61,555 nucleotides of DNA from Microbacterium sp. UFMG61 (GTDB lineage Bacteria > Actinomycetota > Actinomycetes > Actinomycetales > Microbacteriaceae), in NCBI RefSeq assembly GCF_015354505.1, contig NZ_JACAFP010000015.1, forward strand, positions 1 to 61,555. The letters are read 5' to 3'. The notes below the pieces were generated by a model that saw nothing but the letters and a program-made list of their open reading frames with translations, was not told the DNA's origin and ran no database searches. The position numbers and the translations under genes are program-made. The first letter of the stretch is position 1; the number at the start of each line of letters is the position of its first letter. Below are positions 1-6,229 of the stretch, in pieces.

Positions 1-66
1 GGGCGGGCGCTTTCGCACAGATCGAGACACCACGGCAAGGCCGAGAGCGGATGCCGGGGGTGGGCG

Positions 67-78
67 TAGGGTCGGGGC
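67..78 (+). promoter_or_regulatory. leaderless-type -10 box before the first gene
   Basis: A TAGGGT box at 67-72 is followed by six bases and then the ATG at 79. No Shine-Dalgarno sequence fits this start. The spacing puts the transcription start on or next to the A of the start codon, as in several other genes of this window. Confidence 0.45.
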
Positions 79-453
79 ATGAGCCACCGACGGAGACGCA
101 CGGATGCTGCGCCGCTGTTCGCGGTGGCGGCCGCGGCCTACGGTGCGAACGTCGCCCTCGGCACGGCTGTCGCGGCCAGACTCATCGATACGAGCAACTT
201 TCGCTGGCTGCATCACGCGATCTACATCGCCACCTGCGTGAGCTCGGCCGCCGCGTTCTCGGCGATCATCTGGGGTCGCCCGAAGCACGCCAGCCGCCGT
301 GCCGCTCTGGTCCTGGCGCCCGCCGCCGCGCCGCTCGCCGCGATCCCGTACCTCGGAACGCACGGCCGACGGCATCCGATCATCGCGCTCGCCGCAGCGC
401 CCTTCATCATCGCGGGCCTCCTCTGCTCGCGCCTCGCCACCGACCGGAAGTGA
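79..453 (+). CDS. small multi-pass membrane protein, unknown function
   Basis: This encodes 124 residues with about four hydrophobic stretches (roughly residues 11-36, 44-66, 74-93 and 100-119) and Arg-rich ends, so it is probably an integral membrane protein. I do not recognise the family and assign no function. The nitroreductase start lies 4 nt after its stop codon, so the two are probably cotranscribed. Overlapping frames in the same stretch are shadows; this frame has the membrane-protein composition and a plausible start after a -10 box at 67-72. Confidence 0.6.
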   Translation: MSHRRRRTDAAPLFAVAAAAYGANVALGTAVAARLIDTSNFRWLHHAIYIATCVSSAAAFSAIIWGRPKHASRRAALVLAPAAAPLAAIPYLGTHGRRHPIIALAAAPFIIAGLLCSRLATDRK

Positions 454-457
454 ACGC

Positions 458-1270
458 ATGGAACTGCTCGACGCCATCCGCCGCCGCAAGACCACGAACG
501 GGCCCTTCCTGCCCGACCCGGTGTCGGAGGAGCATCAGCGCATCCTGCTCGAGGCGGCCGGCCGCGCACCCTCGCAGCTGAACAGCCAGCCGTGGCGGTT
601 CGTGGTCATCGAGAACCGCGACACGATCGACCGGATCGCACGCATCTCGGGCGAGAGTATGACCGAGGCGATGTCGAACGGCACGTTCTTCGAGCGCTAC
701 AAGCCGTACTTCCGGTTCAGCCAGGCTGAGATGGAGCAGAAGCGCAGCGGGATGCTGTTCGACAAGCTCCCCGCAGCTCTTCGTCCGTTCACGAGCCAGG
801 TGTTCACCAAGCGCGGCCAGAAGCTGATGAACACCTTCGGGGTGCCCAAGACCCTGGGTGAGGAGAACCACAAGCTCGTCGCCGGCTCGCCGCTGCTGCT
901 CGGCGTGATGCTTGATCGCAGCGAGTACCGGCCGGGCCAGCTGTCGTCGTTCTACTCGGTGTTCAGCATGGGCGCCGCGATGGAGAACGTCTGGCTCACG
1001 ACGGTCGAGCTCGGCATGGGCATCCAGTTCATCTCGTTCCCGATGGAGGTTCCCGGCCGCTGGGAGGAGATCATCGACCTGCTCCACGTGCCGGACGACC
1101 TCGAGCTCATGGCGGTGTACCGCCTCGGCTATCTGCCGCCGGAGCAGCGCCGACCGGCGATCGACTGGTCGAGCCACCAGCGCAAGCTCGCCTCGCAGTA
1201 CGTGTTCCGCGAGAGCTGCGACCAGCCTCAGCAGGGGTGGGATGCTCCGCCGCCGGGCGCGGCTTCCTGA
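458..1270 (+). CDS. nitroreductase family protein (FMN-dependent)
   Basis: This encodes 270 residues of the nitroreductase fold, whose members use FMN and NAD(P)H to reduce nitro groups, quinones or similar acceptors in the cytoplasm. The N-terminal [14 protein letters not shown] and the following [16 protein letters not shown] stretch are the FMN phosphate-binding signature. The segment [19 protein letters not shown] is the conserved central helix, and [11 protein letters not shown] near the C terminus is typical. The ATG at 458 is preferred: it starts the nitroreductase homology, follows GGAAG at 446-450 and lies just after the upstream stop. About 60 residues between the FMN motif and the central helix are longer than in small nitroreductases. 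The substrate cannot be told. Confidence 0.85.
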   Translation: MELLDAIRRRKTTNGPFLPDPVSEEHQRILLEAAGRAPSQLNSQPWRFVVIENRDTIDRIARISGESMTEAMSNGTFFERYKPYFRFSQAEMEQKRSGMLFDKLPAALRPFTSQVFTKRGQKLMNTFGVPKTLGEENHKLVAGSPLLLGVMLDRSEYRPGQLSSFYSVFSMGAAMENVWLTTVELGMGIQFISFPMEVPGRWEEIIDLLHVPDDLELMAVYRLGYLPPEQRRPAIDWSSHQRKLASQYVFRESCDQPQQGWDAPPPGAAS

Positions 1271-1284
1271 ATCACTGGCGCGCA

Positions 1285-1341
1285 GATGCTACACCTGCCG
1301 CATCCTTGCGACATGTGTAGCATCCTCGCTACAATGACGAG
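1285..1341 (+). promoter_or_regulatory. inverted-repeat operator overlapping a leaderless promoter
   Basis: GATGCTACAC at 1285-1294 and GTGTAGCATC at 1315-1324 form a perfect 10-bp inverted repeat. A third half-site, GCTACA at 1328-1333, makes a second inverted pair with TGTAGC at 1316-1321. The repeats overlap a good promoter: TTGCGA at 1306-1311, 18 bp, then TACAAT at 1330-1335. The start codon of the HTH gene at 1342 lies 6 nt after the -10 box. The arrangement suggests autoregulation by the HTH protein, as in toxin-antitoxin modules. Confidence 0.7.
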
Positions 1342-2118
1342 ATGGACGTCCCGGAGCTTCTCGATGCACTCGGCAGTACCCCGAGCGCATCGGCGCGCGC
1401 GACCGGACTCGCGCGCTCGACCATCCAGCGCGTTCGCGACGGCAAGTCTTCGCCGACCATGGAGACCCTGCGAGAGCTCGCACTGGCGGCCGGCTACGAC
1501 ATCGACCTGGCCCTGGTGCCCGCGAGCGATCCGGCAGCCGCGGTCGCGGCTCGGGTGATGGCGGATCCCGCGACGCCGGCGAGAGAAGACCTCGCGGGTT
1601 GGGGACTGGTCGATTCGGATGAGGTGGAGGCGATCGCGCAGTGGGTGTCGCGGCTCGAGCGTCAGGCACCTGATGGCCGCAGGCGGCTGCTGGAACTGGC
1701 TGGTCGCTCTTCAGCGCCGCAGCATCGGAAAGGCGCACGGTTCTTCGCTCCGAGATCCGACTTCAGCCAGGAACAGATGATCGATGTGGCCGGGGGTGCG
1801 ATCGGACGAGGTGAGGGAGCGCTCTCGGGAGTGGCTGCTGCGGCGGTCTATCTCGGCCACGCGCCGGATCCGGGACCGATCGTGGTGTGGACGATCGAGA
1901 CGGATGCAGCGGCCGATCGGTTGGCCGCGACTCTGCGCGAGGTCGATGAGTATCAACCGGCAGGGGTGCTCCTGGCGCCGACCATGCGTCCCTACCTGGT
2001 CGACGTGATGATGCCTCCGGTCTGGCATCACCGGATCGTCGCACCGATCCAGGCGGCTATCGACCTCTATGGGCTGGGCTACACCGACCTGGCTGACGAG
2101 ATCACGGAAGGGTGGTGA
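1342..2118 (+). CDS. helix-turn-helix protein with AbiEi-like C terminus, likely antitoxin/regulator
   Basis: This encodes 258 residues. The first 50 form an XRE/Cro-type helix-turn-helix (TGLARSTIQRVRDGKSSPT, then METLRELALAAGYDIDLAL). The C-terminal 90 residues, ending HRIVAPIQAAIDLYGLGYTD, resemble the last part of AbiEi-type antitoxins, where a 'SPIQ...DL' stretch is conserved; this is a by-eye match. It stands 6 nt upstream of the Fic gene and its promoter is covered by a perfect inverted repeat. I infer an autoregulated two-gene module in which this protein controls expression and possibly the partner's activity. No SD is present and the start follows a -10 box by 6 nt. Confidence 0.7.
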   Translation: MDVPELLDALGSTPSASARATGLARSTIQRVRDGKSSPTMETLRELALAAGYDIDLALVPASDPAAAVAARVMADPATPAREDLAGWGLVDSDEVEAIAQWVSRLERQAPDGRRRLLELAGRSSAPQHRKGARFFAPRSDFSQEQMIDVAGGAIGRGEGALSGVAAAAVYLGHAPDPGPIVVWTIETDAAADRLAATLREVDEYQPAGVLLAPTMRPYLVDVMMPPVWHHRIVAPIQAAIDLYGLGYTDLADEITEGW

Positions 2119-2124
2119 CTCGGG

Positions 2125-3015
2125 ATGAGCGCGTGGGGTGAGAATCCGGACCGTGAGGAGAAATGGGGCCTGACGTCGGCGGAGTTCGCCGAGCGTGCAG
2201 CTGCGAACCGGGCGCGTCACCAGGCAGGATCGAGCCCCCGCGACCCCTTCGCCGGTGACACGACGCGTCAGCTGCGCACGGGGAGGATCACCTGGCGTCC
2301 GGGGTCGGTCGACTTCGACCGCATCAGGCCGTCCACGGTGGAGCGTGCGCTCTTCCGACTGGAGAAGTCGCTGCCGGAGCTGGTGTGGAACGCGGCGGCC
2401 CTGGAGGGGAACACCTTCACGCTGCCCCAGGTGCAGACACTGCTCGACGGGGTGACCGTCGGCGGCAAGAGGATCGAGGAAGCGGAGCAGATCCTCGCGC
2501 TGAGCGAGGGCATGGACATGATGATCCGGGCCGTGCGCGATCGGTCGTTCTCCCTGAACAAGGGGATGAGCGACCGCATCCACGGCGCGGTCGCCAAGCA
2601 TGAGGCGATCGAGTCCGGCGCCTTTCGGGGCGAAGGAGTGGTCAACGGCGGCGGCGCCGTGCGCCTCGCCGCTGGCGGGACCGTGGACGGCGACCCCGCC
2701 GGAGCCGGTGGTGAGCAGCTGCAGGCGGACTACCGGAACCTGCTCGCGGCGCTGGACGCCCTCGCCGATCCGCGAGCTCGCGCGCTCGTGTACTTCGCCT
2801 CCGCGACGCGATCGCAGTTCTACTTCGACGGGAACAAGCGCACCGCGCGCATCATGATGACGGGTGCGCTGATCGATGCGGGATACGAGCCCGTGAACAT
2901 CCCGTTCGCGAGACAGGAGGAGTTCAACGTCGCGCTCGATGAACTCTTCCGCACCGACGACGGCACGCGTCTCGTGGAGTTCCTCACGACCTGCACGATG
3001 ATCGACACGGAATGA
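2125..3015 (+). CDS. Fic family protein with a degenerate catalytic motif
   Basis: This encodes 296 residues with a Fic fold. Fic enzymes usually transfer AMP or another nucleotide-derived group to target proteins, using HPFx(D/E)GNGR. Here the corresponding segment is QFYFDGNKR at residues 231-239, so the catalytic His is Gln231 while the anion-binding DGN and the Arg are kept. Upstream, AALEGNTFTLPQVQTLLDG matches the inhibitory-helix motif (S/T)xxxE(G/N), with Ala at the S/T position and the inhibitory Glu present, as in Fic proteins with an N-terminal inhibitory helix. It follows the HTH gene by 6 nt. It may be a His-less Fic with altered chemistry, or inactive; the fold assignment itself is secure. 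Confidence 0.8.
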   Translation: MSAWGENPDREEKWGLTSAEFAERAAANRARHQAGSSPRDPFAGDTTRQLRTGRITWRPGSVDFDRIRPSTVERALFRLEKSLPELVWNAAALEGNTFTLPQVQTLLDGVTVGGKRIEEAEQILALSEGMDMMIRAVRDRSFSLNKGMSDRIHGAVAKHEAIESGAFRGEGVVNGGGAVRLAAGGTVDGDPAGAGGEQLQADYRNLLAALDALADPRARALVYFASATRSQFYFDGNKRTARIMMTGALIDAGYEPVNIPFARQEEFNVALDELFRTDDGTRLVEFLTTCTMIDTE

Positions 3016-3025
3016 CTGCGCCCTC

Positions 3026-3042
3026 GAGCTGAACCTCAGCTC
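3026..3042. terminator. short hairpin between converging genes
   Basis: GAGCTGA at 3026-3032 pairs perfectly with TCAGCTC at 3036-3042 around a 3-nt loop. It sits between the Fic stop and the stop codon of the opposing oxidoreductase gene, which it overlaps. There is no T-run on the + strand, so termination efficiency is uncertain. Confidence 0.35.
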
Positions 3043-4565
3043 TCCTTCGTCCGCGGCTGCGGCTTCAGATCCTGCAGGGCCGGCCCCTCGATGCGTGTGC
3101 CGTCGGCCGTGAAGCGTGAGGCGTGGAGCGGACAGTCCCATGTGCACTCGGCGTCGTTCCAGGCGAGGATGCCGCCCAGGTGCGGACACACGGCCGACAC
3201 GGCCCGGGTGACGCCGTCGACGGTCGAGATCGCGACCGGGCGTCCGCCGCGGTTCGCGACCACGCCCTGTCCCTCGGCCGGCTTCGGAACGGGAACGGGC
3301 CGGCGTTCGGCATCCACCCATCCGCTCGTCGCAGCGGCCGCGACCTTCGCCCCTTCGGCGGCACCTCGGGCGAGGTCTGCGGGAACGGTGAGTCTGGTGC
3401 CGATCTTCACCATCCACGACGGCCGGTCGTGCCAGCTCGCCCCGAGGATCTCGGCGGTGAGGCGCAGTGCCGCGGCGGGCGCGTTGGACAGGCCCCATTT
3501 CGCGTAACCGGTCGCGAAGCGCACGACACCGAGTCCGCGCGGCATCGCCCCCACGAAGGGGATCTGATTGTGCGATTCGTAGTCCTGCGCAGCCCAGCGG
3601 TGGGTCTCTTCCGCATCCGGGAAGTACTGGCGCGTCCACTCGACGAGCCCGTCGATCGCGGCGGCCTCGCTGTCGGATCGCCCGACCGGGTGCCCGTTGC
3701 CGCCCACGACGAGCCGCGCCGCACCACCCGGACCGTCAGCGGGGGAGACGGGGCGGATCGACCGCGTCGCGCCGTCGACCGAGATGAAGGTCGAGTCCGG
3801 CAGGTCGCCGGCGATCGAGAACGAGACGCAGTACGAGCGGAACGCCCGCATCTTCGTGAAGTACAGACCGCGGTCCAGGATCGGCGATCCGGTGGCGATC
3901 ACGATGTGCTCCGCGAACATGGGCCCCGCCGTGGTCTCGACACGGGGGTCGGGCAGCACGTGGGTCGCGGTCACCCGGACGCCGGTGTGCAGAGCCCCGC
4001 CCGCCGCGAGCAGCTCCTCGGCGAGCGCCTGCGCCACGAGGGCCGGATCGATCGTCACCTGCTCGTCGAGCGCGACGGCCCCGAACACGGGGAATGCCAG
4101 CGACGAGAGCTGGGCACGCGTGAGCATCCTGGTCGGCAGGCCCGCGTCGCTCGCCGCGGCGTGCACCTCGTTCAGCGTCTCGAGCCCGGAGGGGTCCTGC
4201 GCGTACGAGTGATCGGTGCGCCGCTCGTACGAGACGCCTGCCTGATCGGCGAAGGCGAGGAGCCAGTCCATGCCCGCCCGGTTCGCATCGACATAGGCCT
4301 GCACGAGCGGAGCGGGGTGGTGGCGACGGATCTCGGCGAGACGCTTGCCCTGCAGCAGCGACAGTTTGCCGGTGTTCGCTCCGGTCGCGAGCTGGGCCAC
4401 CTCGCCCGCCTCGATCACCGCGACGTCGAGGCCCGCGCGGCTGAGCATGACGGCGGTGGTGAGTCCGGTGAGGCCGGCGCCGACGATGACGACGTCGTGC
4501 CGCGCGCCGGGGTCGAACGGTGTGCCGGTGGGCGGAGTCCGGTCGAGCTTCCACAGTGGCTTCAT
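3036..4565 (-). CDS. FAD-dependent oxidoreductase with C-terminal Rieske [2Fe-2S] domain
   Basis: This encodes 509 residues. A DAO-type FAD fold begins with VVIVGAGLTGL at about residues 25-35 and ends near ATGYAKWGLSNAPAAA. The C-terminal 90 residues are a Rieske domain with CPH (Cys460, His462), 15 residues, then CPLH (Cys478, His481), the full C-x-H...C-x2-H cluster ligand set. Such fusions are common in Gram-positive bacteria; they probably pass electrons between flavin and cluster in amine or alcohol oxidation, but the substrate is unknown. I chose the internal ATG at 4565 because homology begins there; an upstream in-frame ATG at 4625 would add 20 residues overlapping the divergent promoter. 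Confidence 0.85.
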   Translation of the reverse strand: MKPLWKLDRTPPTGTPFDPGARHDVVIVGAGLTGLTTAVMLSRAGLDVAVIEAGEVAQLATGANTGKLSLLQGKRLAEIRRHHPAPLVQAYVDANRAGMDWLLAFADQAGVSYERRTDHSYAQDPSGLETLNEVHAAASDAGLPTRMLTRAQLSSLAFPVFGAVALDEQVTIDPALVAQALAEELLAAGGALHTGVRVTATHVLPDPRVETTAGPMFAEHIVIATGSPILDRGLYFTKMRAFRSYCVSFSIAGDLPDSTFISVDGATRSIRPVSPADGPGGAARLVVGGNGHPVGRSDSEAAAIDGLVEWTRQYFPDAEETHRWAAQDYESHNQIPFVGAMPRGLGVVRFATGYAKWGLSNAPAAALRLTAEILGASWHDRPSWMVKIGTRLTVPADLARGAAEGAKVAAAATSGWVDAERRPVPVPKPAEGQGVVANRGGRPVAISTVDGVTRAVSAVCPHLGGILAWNDAECTWDCPLHASRFTADGTRIEGPALQDLKPQPRTKES

Positions 4566-4639
4566 GGGGACAGTCTCGACCCGGCGCCGCTCGGCGCGCA
4601 CCCGGTTGACAATCGACGGATGCATCGGCGGTGCGCGGC

Positions 4640-4651
4640 TAGAGTTGCCGC
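4640..4651 (+). promoter_or_regulatory. leaderless-type -10 box of crcB1
   Basis: TAGAGT at 4640-4645 is followed by six bases and the GTG start at 4652. A TTGACA at 4606-4611 lies too far upstream to serve as its -35 box. No fluoride riboswitch can be recognised in the short upstream region. Confidence 0.4.
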
Positions 4652-5041
4652 GTGACCCCTCGGCGCCTGCTCCTCGTCTTCGTGGGCGGCAGCATCGGCA
4701 CCGCTGTGCGGCTGGCCGTGGAGCTGTGGATGCCGGATGCCGGCGGCTTCCCCACCGCGACGCTGCTGGTCAATGTGGTCGGCTCGCTGCTCATCGGCGT
4801 GGTCGCCGCGCGGCTCGCCTCGACCGCCGGTGTGCGGGTCTTCCTCGGCACGGGCGTGCTCGGCGGTTTCACGACCTACAGCGCGTTCATGACGGGCACG
4901 GTGGTGTTGTGGGCGGATGCTCCGCTGCTCGCGTTCGTCTACGCGGCGGGCAGTCTCGTGCTCGGCCTCGCCGCGGCGGCGCTGGGGCTGCGTCTCGGAC
5001 GCCCCCGCCGATCTGCGCCCCGCGCAGGAGCTGACGCATGA
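4652..5041 (+). CDS. crcB: CrcB/Fluc fluoride channel subunit 1
   Basis: This encodes 129 residues with four hydrophobic helices. CrcB (Fluc) proteins form dual-topology fluoride exporters in the plasma membrane. The N-terminal GGSIGTAVRLAVELW and the central GGFTTYSAFMTG, the family's GG-x-TT-(F/Y)S signature, identify it. The start is GTG, placed 6 nt after a TAGAGT box. Two adjacent crcB genes typically encode a heterodimeric channel with the subunits in opposite orientation. Its stop codon overlaps an ATG (ATGA, 5038-5041) that is the duplicated copy of the crcB2 start. Confidence 0.9.
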   Translation: MTPRRLLLVFVGGSIGTAVRLAVELWMPDAGGFPTATLLVNVVGSLLIGVVAARLASTAGVRVFLGTGVLGGFTTYSAFMTGTVVLWADAPLLAFVYAAGSLVLGLAAAALGLRLGRPRRSAPRAGADA

Positions 5042-5126
5042 GTCCGCTGCTGTTCGTCGGCGCCGGGCTCGCCCGCGCGGGAGCTGACGCATGAGTCCGC
5101 TGCTGTTCGTCGGCGCCGGGCTCGCC
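5021..5126 (+). repeat. 53-bp tandem duplication at the crcB1/crcB2 junction
   Basis: Bases 5021-5073 and 5074-5126 are direct copies differing at one position (A5026 versus G5079). Each copy carries GGAG, the sequence ACGCATGAGTCC and the first 12 codons of crcB2. Because 53 is not a multiple of three, the first copy reads into a stop codon instead of continuing into crcB2. Confidence 0.9.
5038..5094 (+). CDS. 18-codon mini-ORF created by the duplication, between crcB1 and crcB2
   Basis: The ATG at 5038 overlaps the crcB1 stop (ATGA). It reads MSPLLFVGAGLA, the same 12 residues that begin CrcB2, and then ARAGADA before a TGA at 5092-5094. That TGA overlaps the true crcB2 start at 5091 (again ATGA). 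GGAG precedes both starts. It is probably not a functional peptide. It may act as a coupling relay that hands ribosomes from crcB1 to crcB2. Confidence 0.5.
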   Translation: MSPLLFVGAGLARAGADA

Positions 5127-5450
5127 GGCGGAGTGGGCGCCGTGCTGCGCTACCTCGTCGATCTCGGTGTCGCGAAGGCCGTCGGTCGCCGCTTTCCCTG
5201 GGGCATCCTGATCGTCAACCTCAGCGGGTCCTTCGCGCTCGGCATGGTGACCGCGGCCCTTCCCTCCGAGGCATTCCTGCTGGGAGCCGGCCTCCTGGGT
5301 GGCTACACGACCTTCAGCACCGCGATGCTCGACACGGTCCTTCTGTGGCACGACGGCGAGCGTCGCGCATCCGTCGTCAATGCCGTGGGGATGCTGCTGC
5401 TGGGTCTGCTCTTCGCCGGCCTCGGGCTCGCGCTCGGGTCTGTGCTCTGA
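5091..5450 (+). CDS. crcB: CrcB/Fluc fluoride channel subunit 2
   Basis: This encodes 119 residues with the same four-helix fold as its upstream neighbour. RYLVDLGVAKAVGRRFPWG, a loop followed by VNLSGSFALG, and LLGGYTTFSTAML carry the family signature. It probably pairs with the first CrcB as the second half of a heterodimeric fluoride channel. The start is the second copy of a duplicated start region; the first copy (5038) is frameshifted after 18 codons. GGGAG at 5079-5083 serves as ribosome-binding site. A 23-bp tandem repeat covers the stop codon. Confidence 0.9.
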   Translation: MSPLLFVGAGLAGGVGAVLRYLVDLGVAKAVGRRFPWGILIVNLSGSFALGMVTAALPSEAFLLGAGLLGGYTTFSTAMLDTVLLWHDGERRASVVNAVGMLLLGLLFAGLGLALGSVL

Positions 5451-5486
5451 ACGCCTCAGGCGCTGTGCTCCGAACGCCTCAGGCGG
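5441..5486 (+). repeat. 23-bp tandem repeat over the crcB2 stop codon
   Basis: TGTGCTCTGAACGCCTCAGG at 5441 is repeated from 5464 as TGTGCTCCGAACGCCTCAGG, with a period of 23 bp. The T-to-C change in the second copy removes the stop codon, so only the first copy ends the gene. It is the second small tandem duplication within 450 bp. Confidence 0.8.
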
Positions 5487-5549
5487 CGTGCTCGCACCGC
5501 TGATGATGCCGCCGCGCGCCGGGCGAATCTCCAGGTTCGGGGTGCAGAA

Positions 5550-5589
5550 TGTACAAACGTACATGTACGCGCGTACAGACACATGTACA
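5550..5589 (+). promoter_or_regulatory. two abutting TetR-type palindromes plus a half site
   Basis: TGTAC-AAAC-GTACA (5550-5563) is followed at once by TGTAC-GCGC-GTACA (5564-5577), and by TGTACA at 5584-5589. The two 14-bp palindromes share both arms. They stand 36 nt upstream of a TetR-family gene and are the obvious operator for it, probably bound by two dimers side by side. Confidence 0.75.
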
Positions 5590-5612
5590 CCCGTGATTGC
5601 GCAGGGGGATCG

Positions 5613-6206
5613 ATGAGTGAGGGCACACGCCGCCGCCGCGATCCCGAGGCGCGCCGTCTCGAGATAGTCACGGCCGCTGCCGAGCTGATCGTCGAGATCG
5701 GCGTCGACGCTCTCACGCACCGCAAGGTCGCCGCCCGCGCGGGCGTGCCGCTGGGCGCCACCACCCAGTACTTCGCCACTCTCGACGACCTGCGCGAAGC
5801 GGCGATCGGTGCGCTCGCCGCTGAGATCGAGGCGCGCATCGACGAGACCAGGAAGGCCGTGGTCGTCGAAGGAGTCACTCCCGAGGGGCTCGCGCGACTC
5901 GTGCACCAGGGGCTCACGGATGCTCGCGCGATCCAGGCAGACCGCGCCGTCGTCACCGCGGCCGTGCACGACCCCCGGGTCCGCGCGTTCGCCCGACAGT
6001 GGTCCGACGAGGTCGTCGGATTCATCGCCCCCGTTCACGGATTCGACAGGGCCAGGGCGGCCGCCGTCTTCATCGACGGCGTACTCTGGCATGCACAGAT
6101 CCACGACGAGCCGCTCGACGAAGAGCTCATCCGCGACGCCCTCGCCGGGATCCTCACTCCGCGACAGGCGTCCCCCACAGCATCCACCGCCGCAGCATCC
6201 GCCTGA
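5613..6206 (+). CDS. TetR family transcriptional regulator
   Basis: This encodes 197 residues. The N-terminal DNA-binding region runs from RRLEIVTAAAELIVEIGVDA to HRKVAARAGVPLGATTQYF, a standard TetR helix-turn-helix. The C-terminal part is the usual all-helical ligand domain. The ATG at 5613 has AGGGGG at 5603-5608; an upstream in-frame ATG at 5583 lies inside the operator and is rejected. The exporter gene starts 23 nt after its stop, so the regulator and pump probably form one operon, with repression through the palindromes at 5550-5577 relieved by a pump substrate. Confidence 0.85.
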   Translation: MSEGTRRRRDPEARRLEIVTAAAELIVEIGVDALTHRKVAARAGVPLGATTQYFATLDDLREAAIGALAAEIEARIDETRKAVVVEGVTPEGLARLVHQGLTDARAIQADRAVVTAAVHDPRVRAFARQWSDEVVGFIAPVHGFDRARAAAVFIDGVLWHAQIHDEPLDEELIRDALAGILTPRQASPTASTAAASA

Positions 6207-6229
6207 TCCGACCGAGAGAGAATCCGCCC

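Noticed and set aside
4606..4611. TTGACA as -35 box for crcB1
   Set aside because: It lies 28 bp from the TAGAGT box, too far for one promoter.
4566..4651. Possible fluoride riboswitch before crcB1
   Set aside because: The region is only 86 bp, has no recognisable riboswitch core, and the gene start follows a -10 box by six bases.
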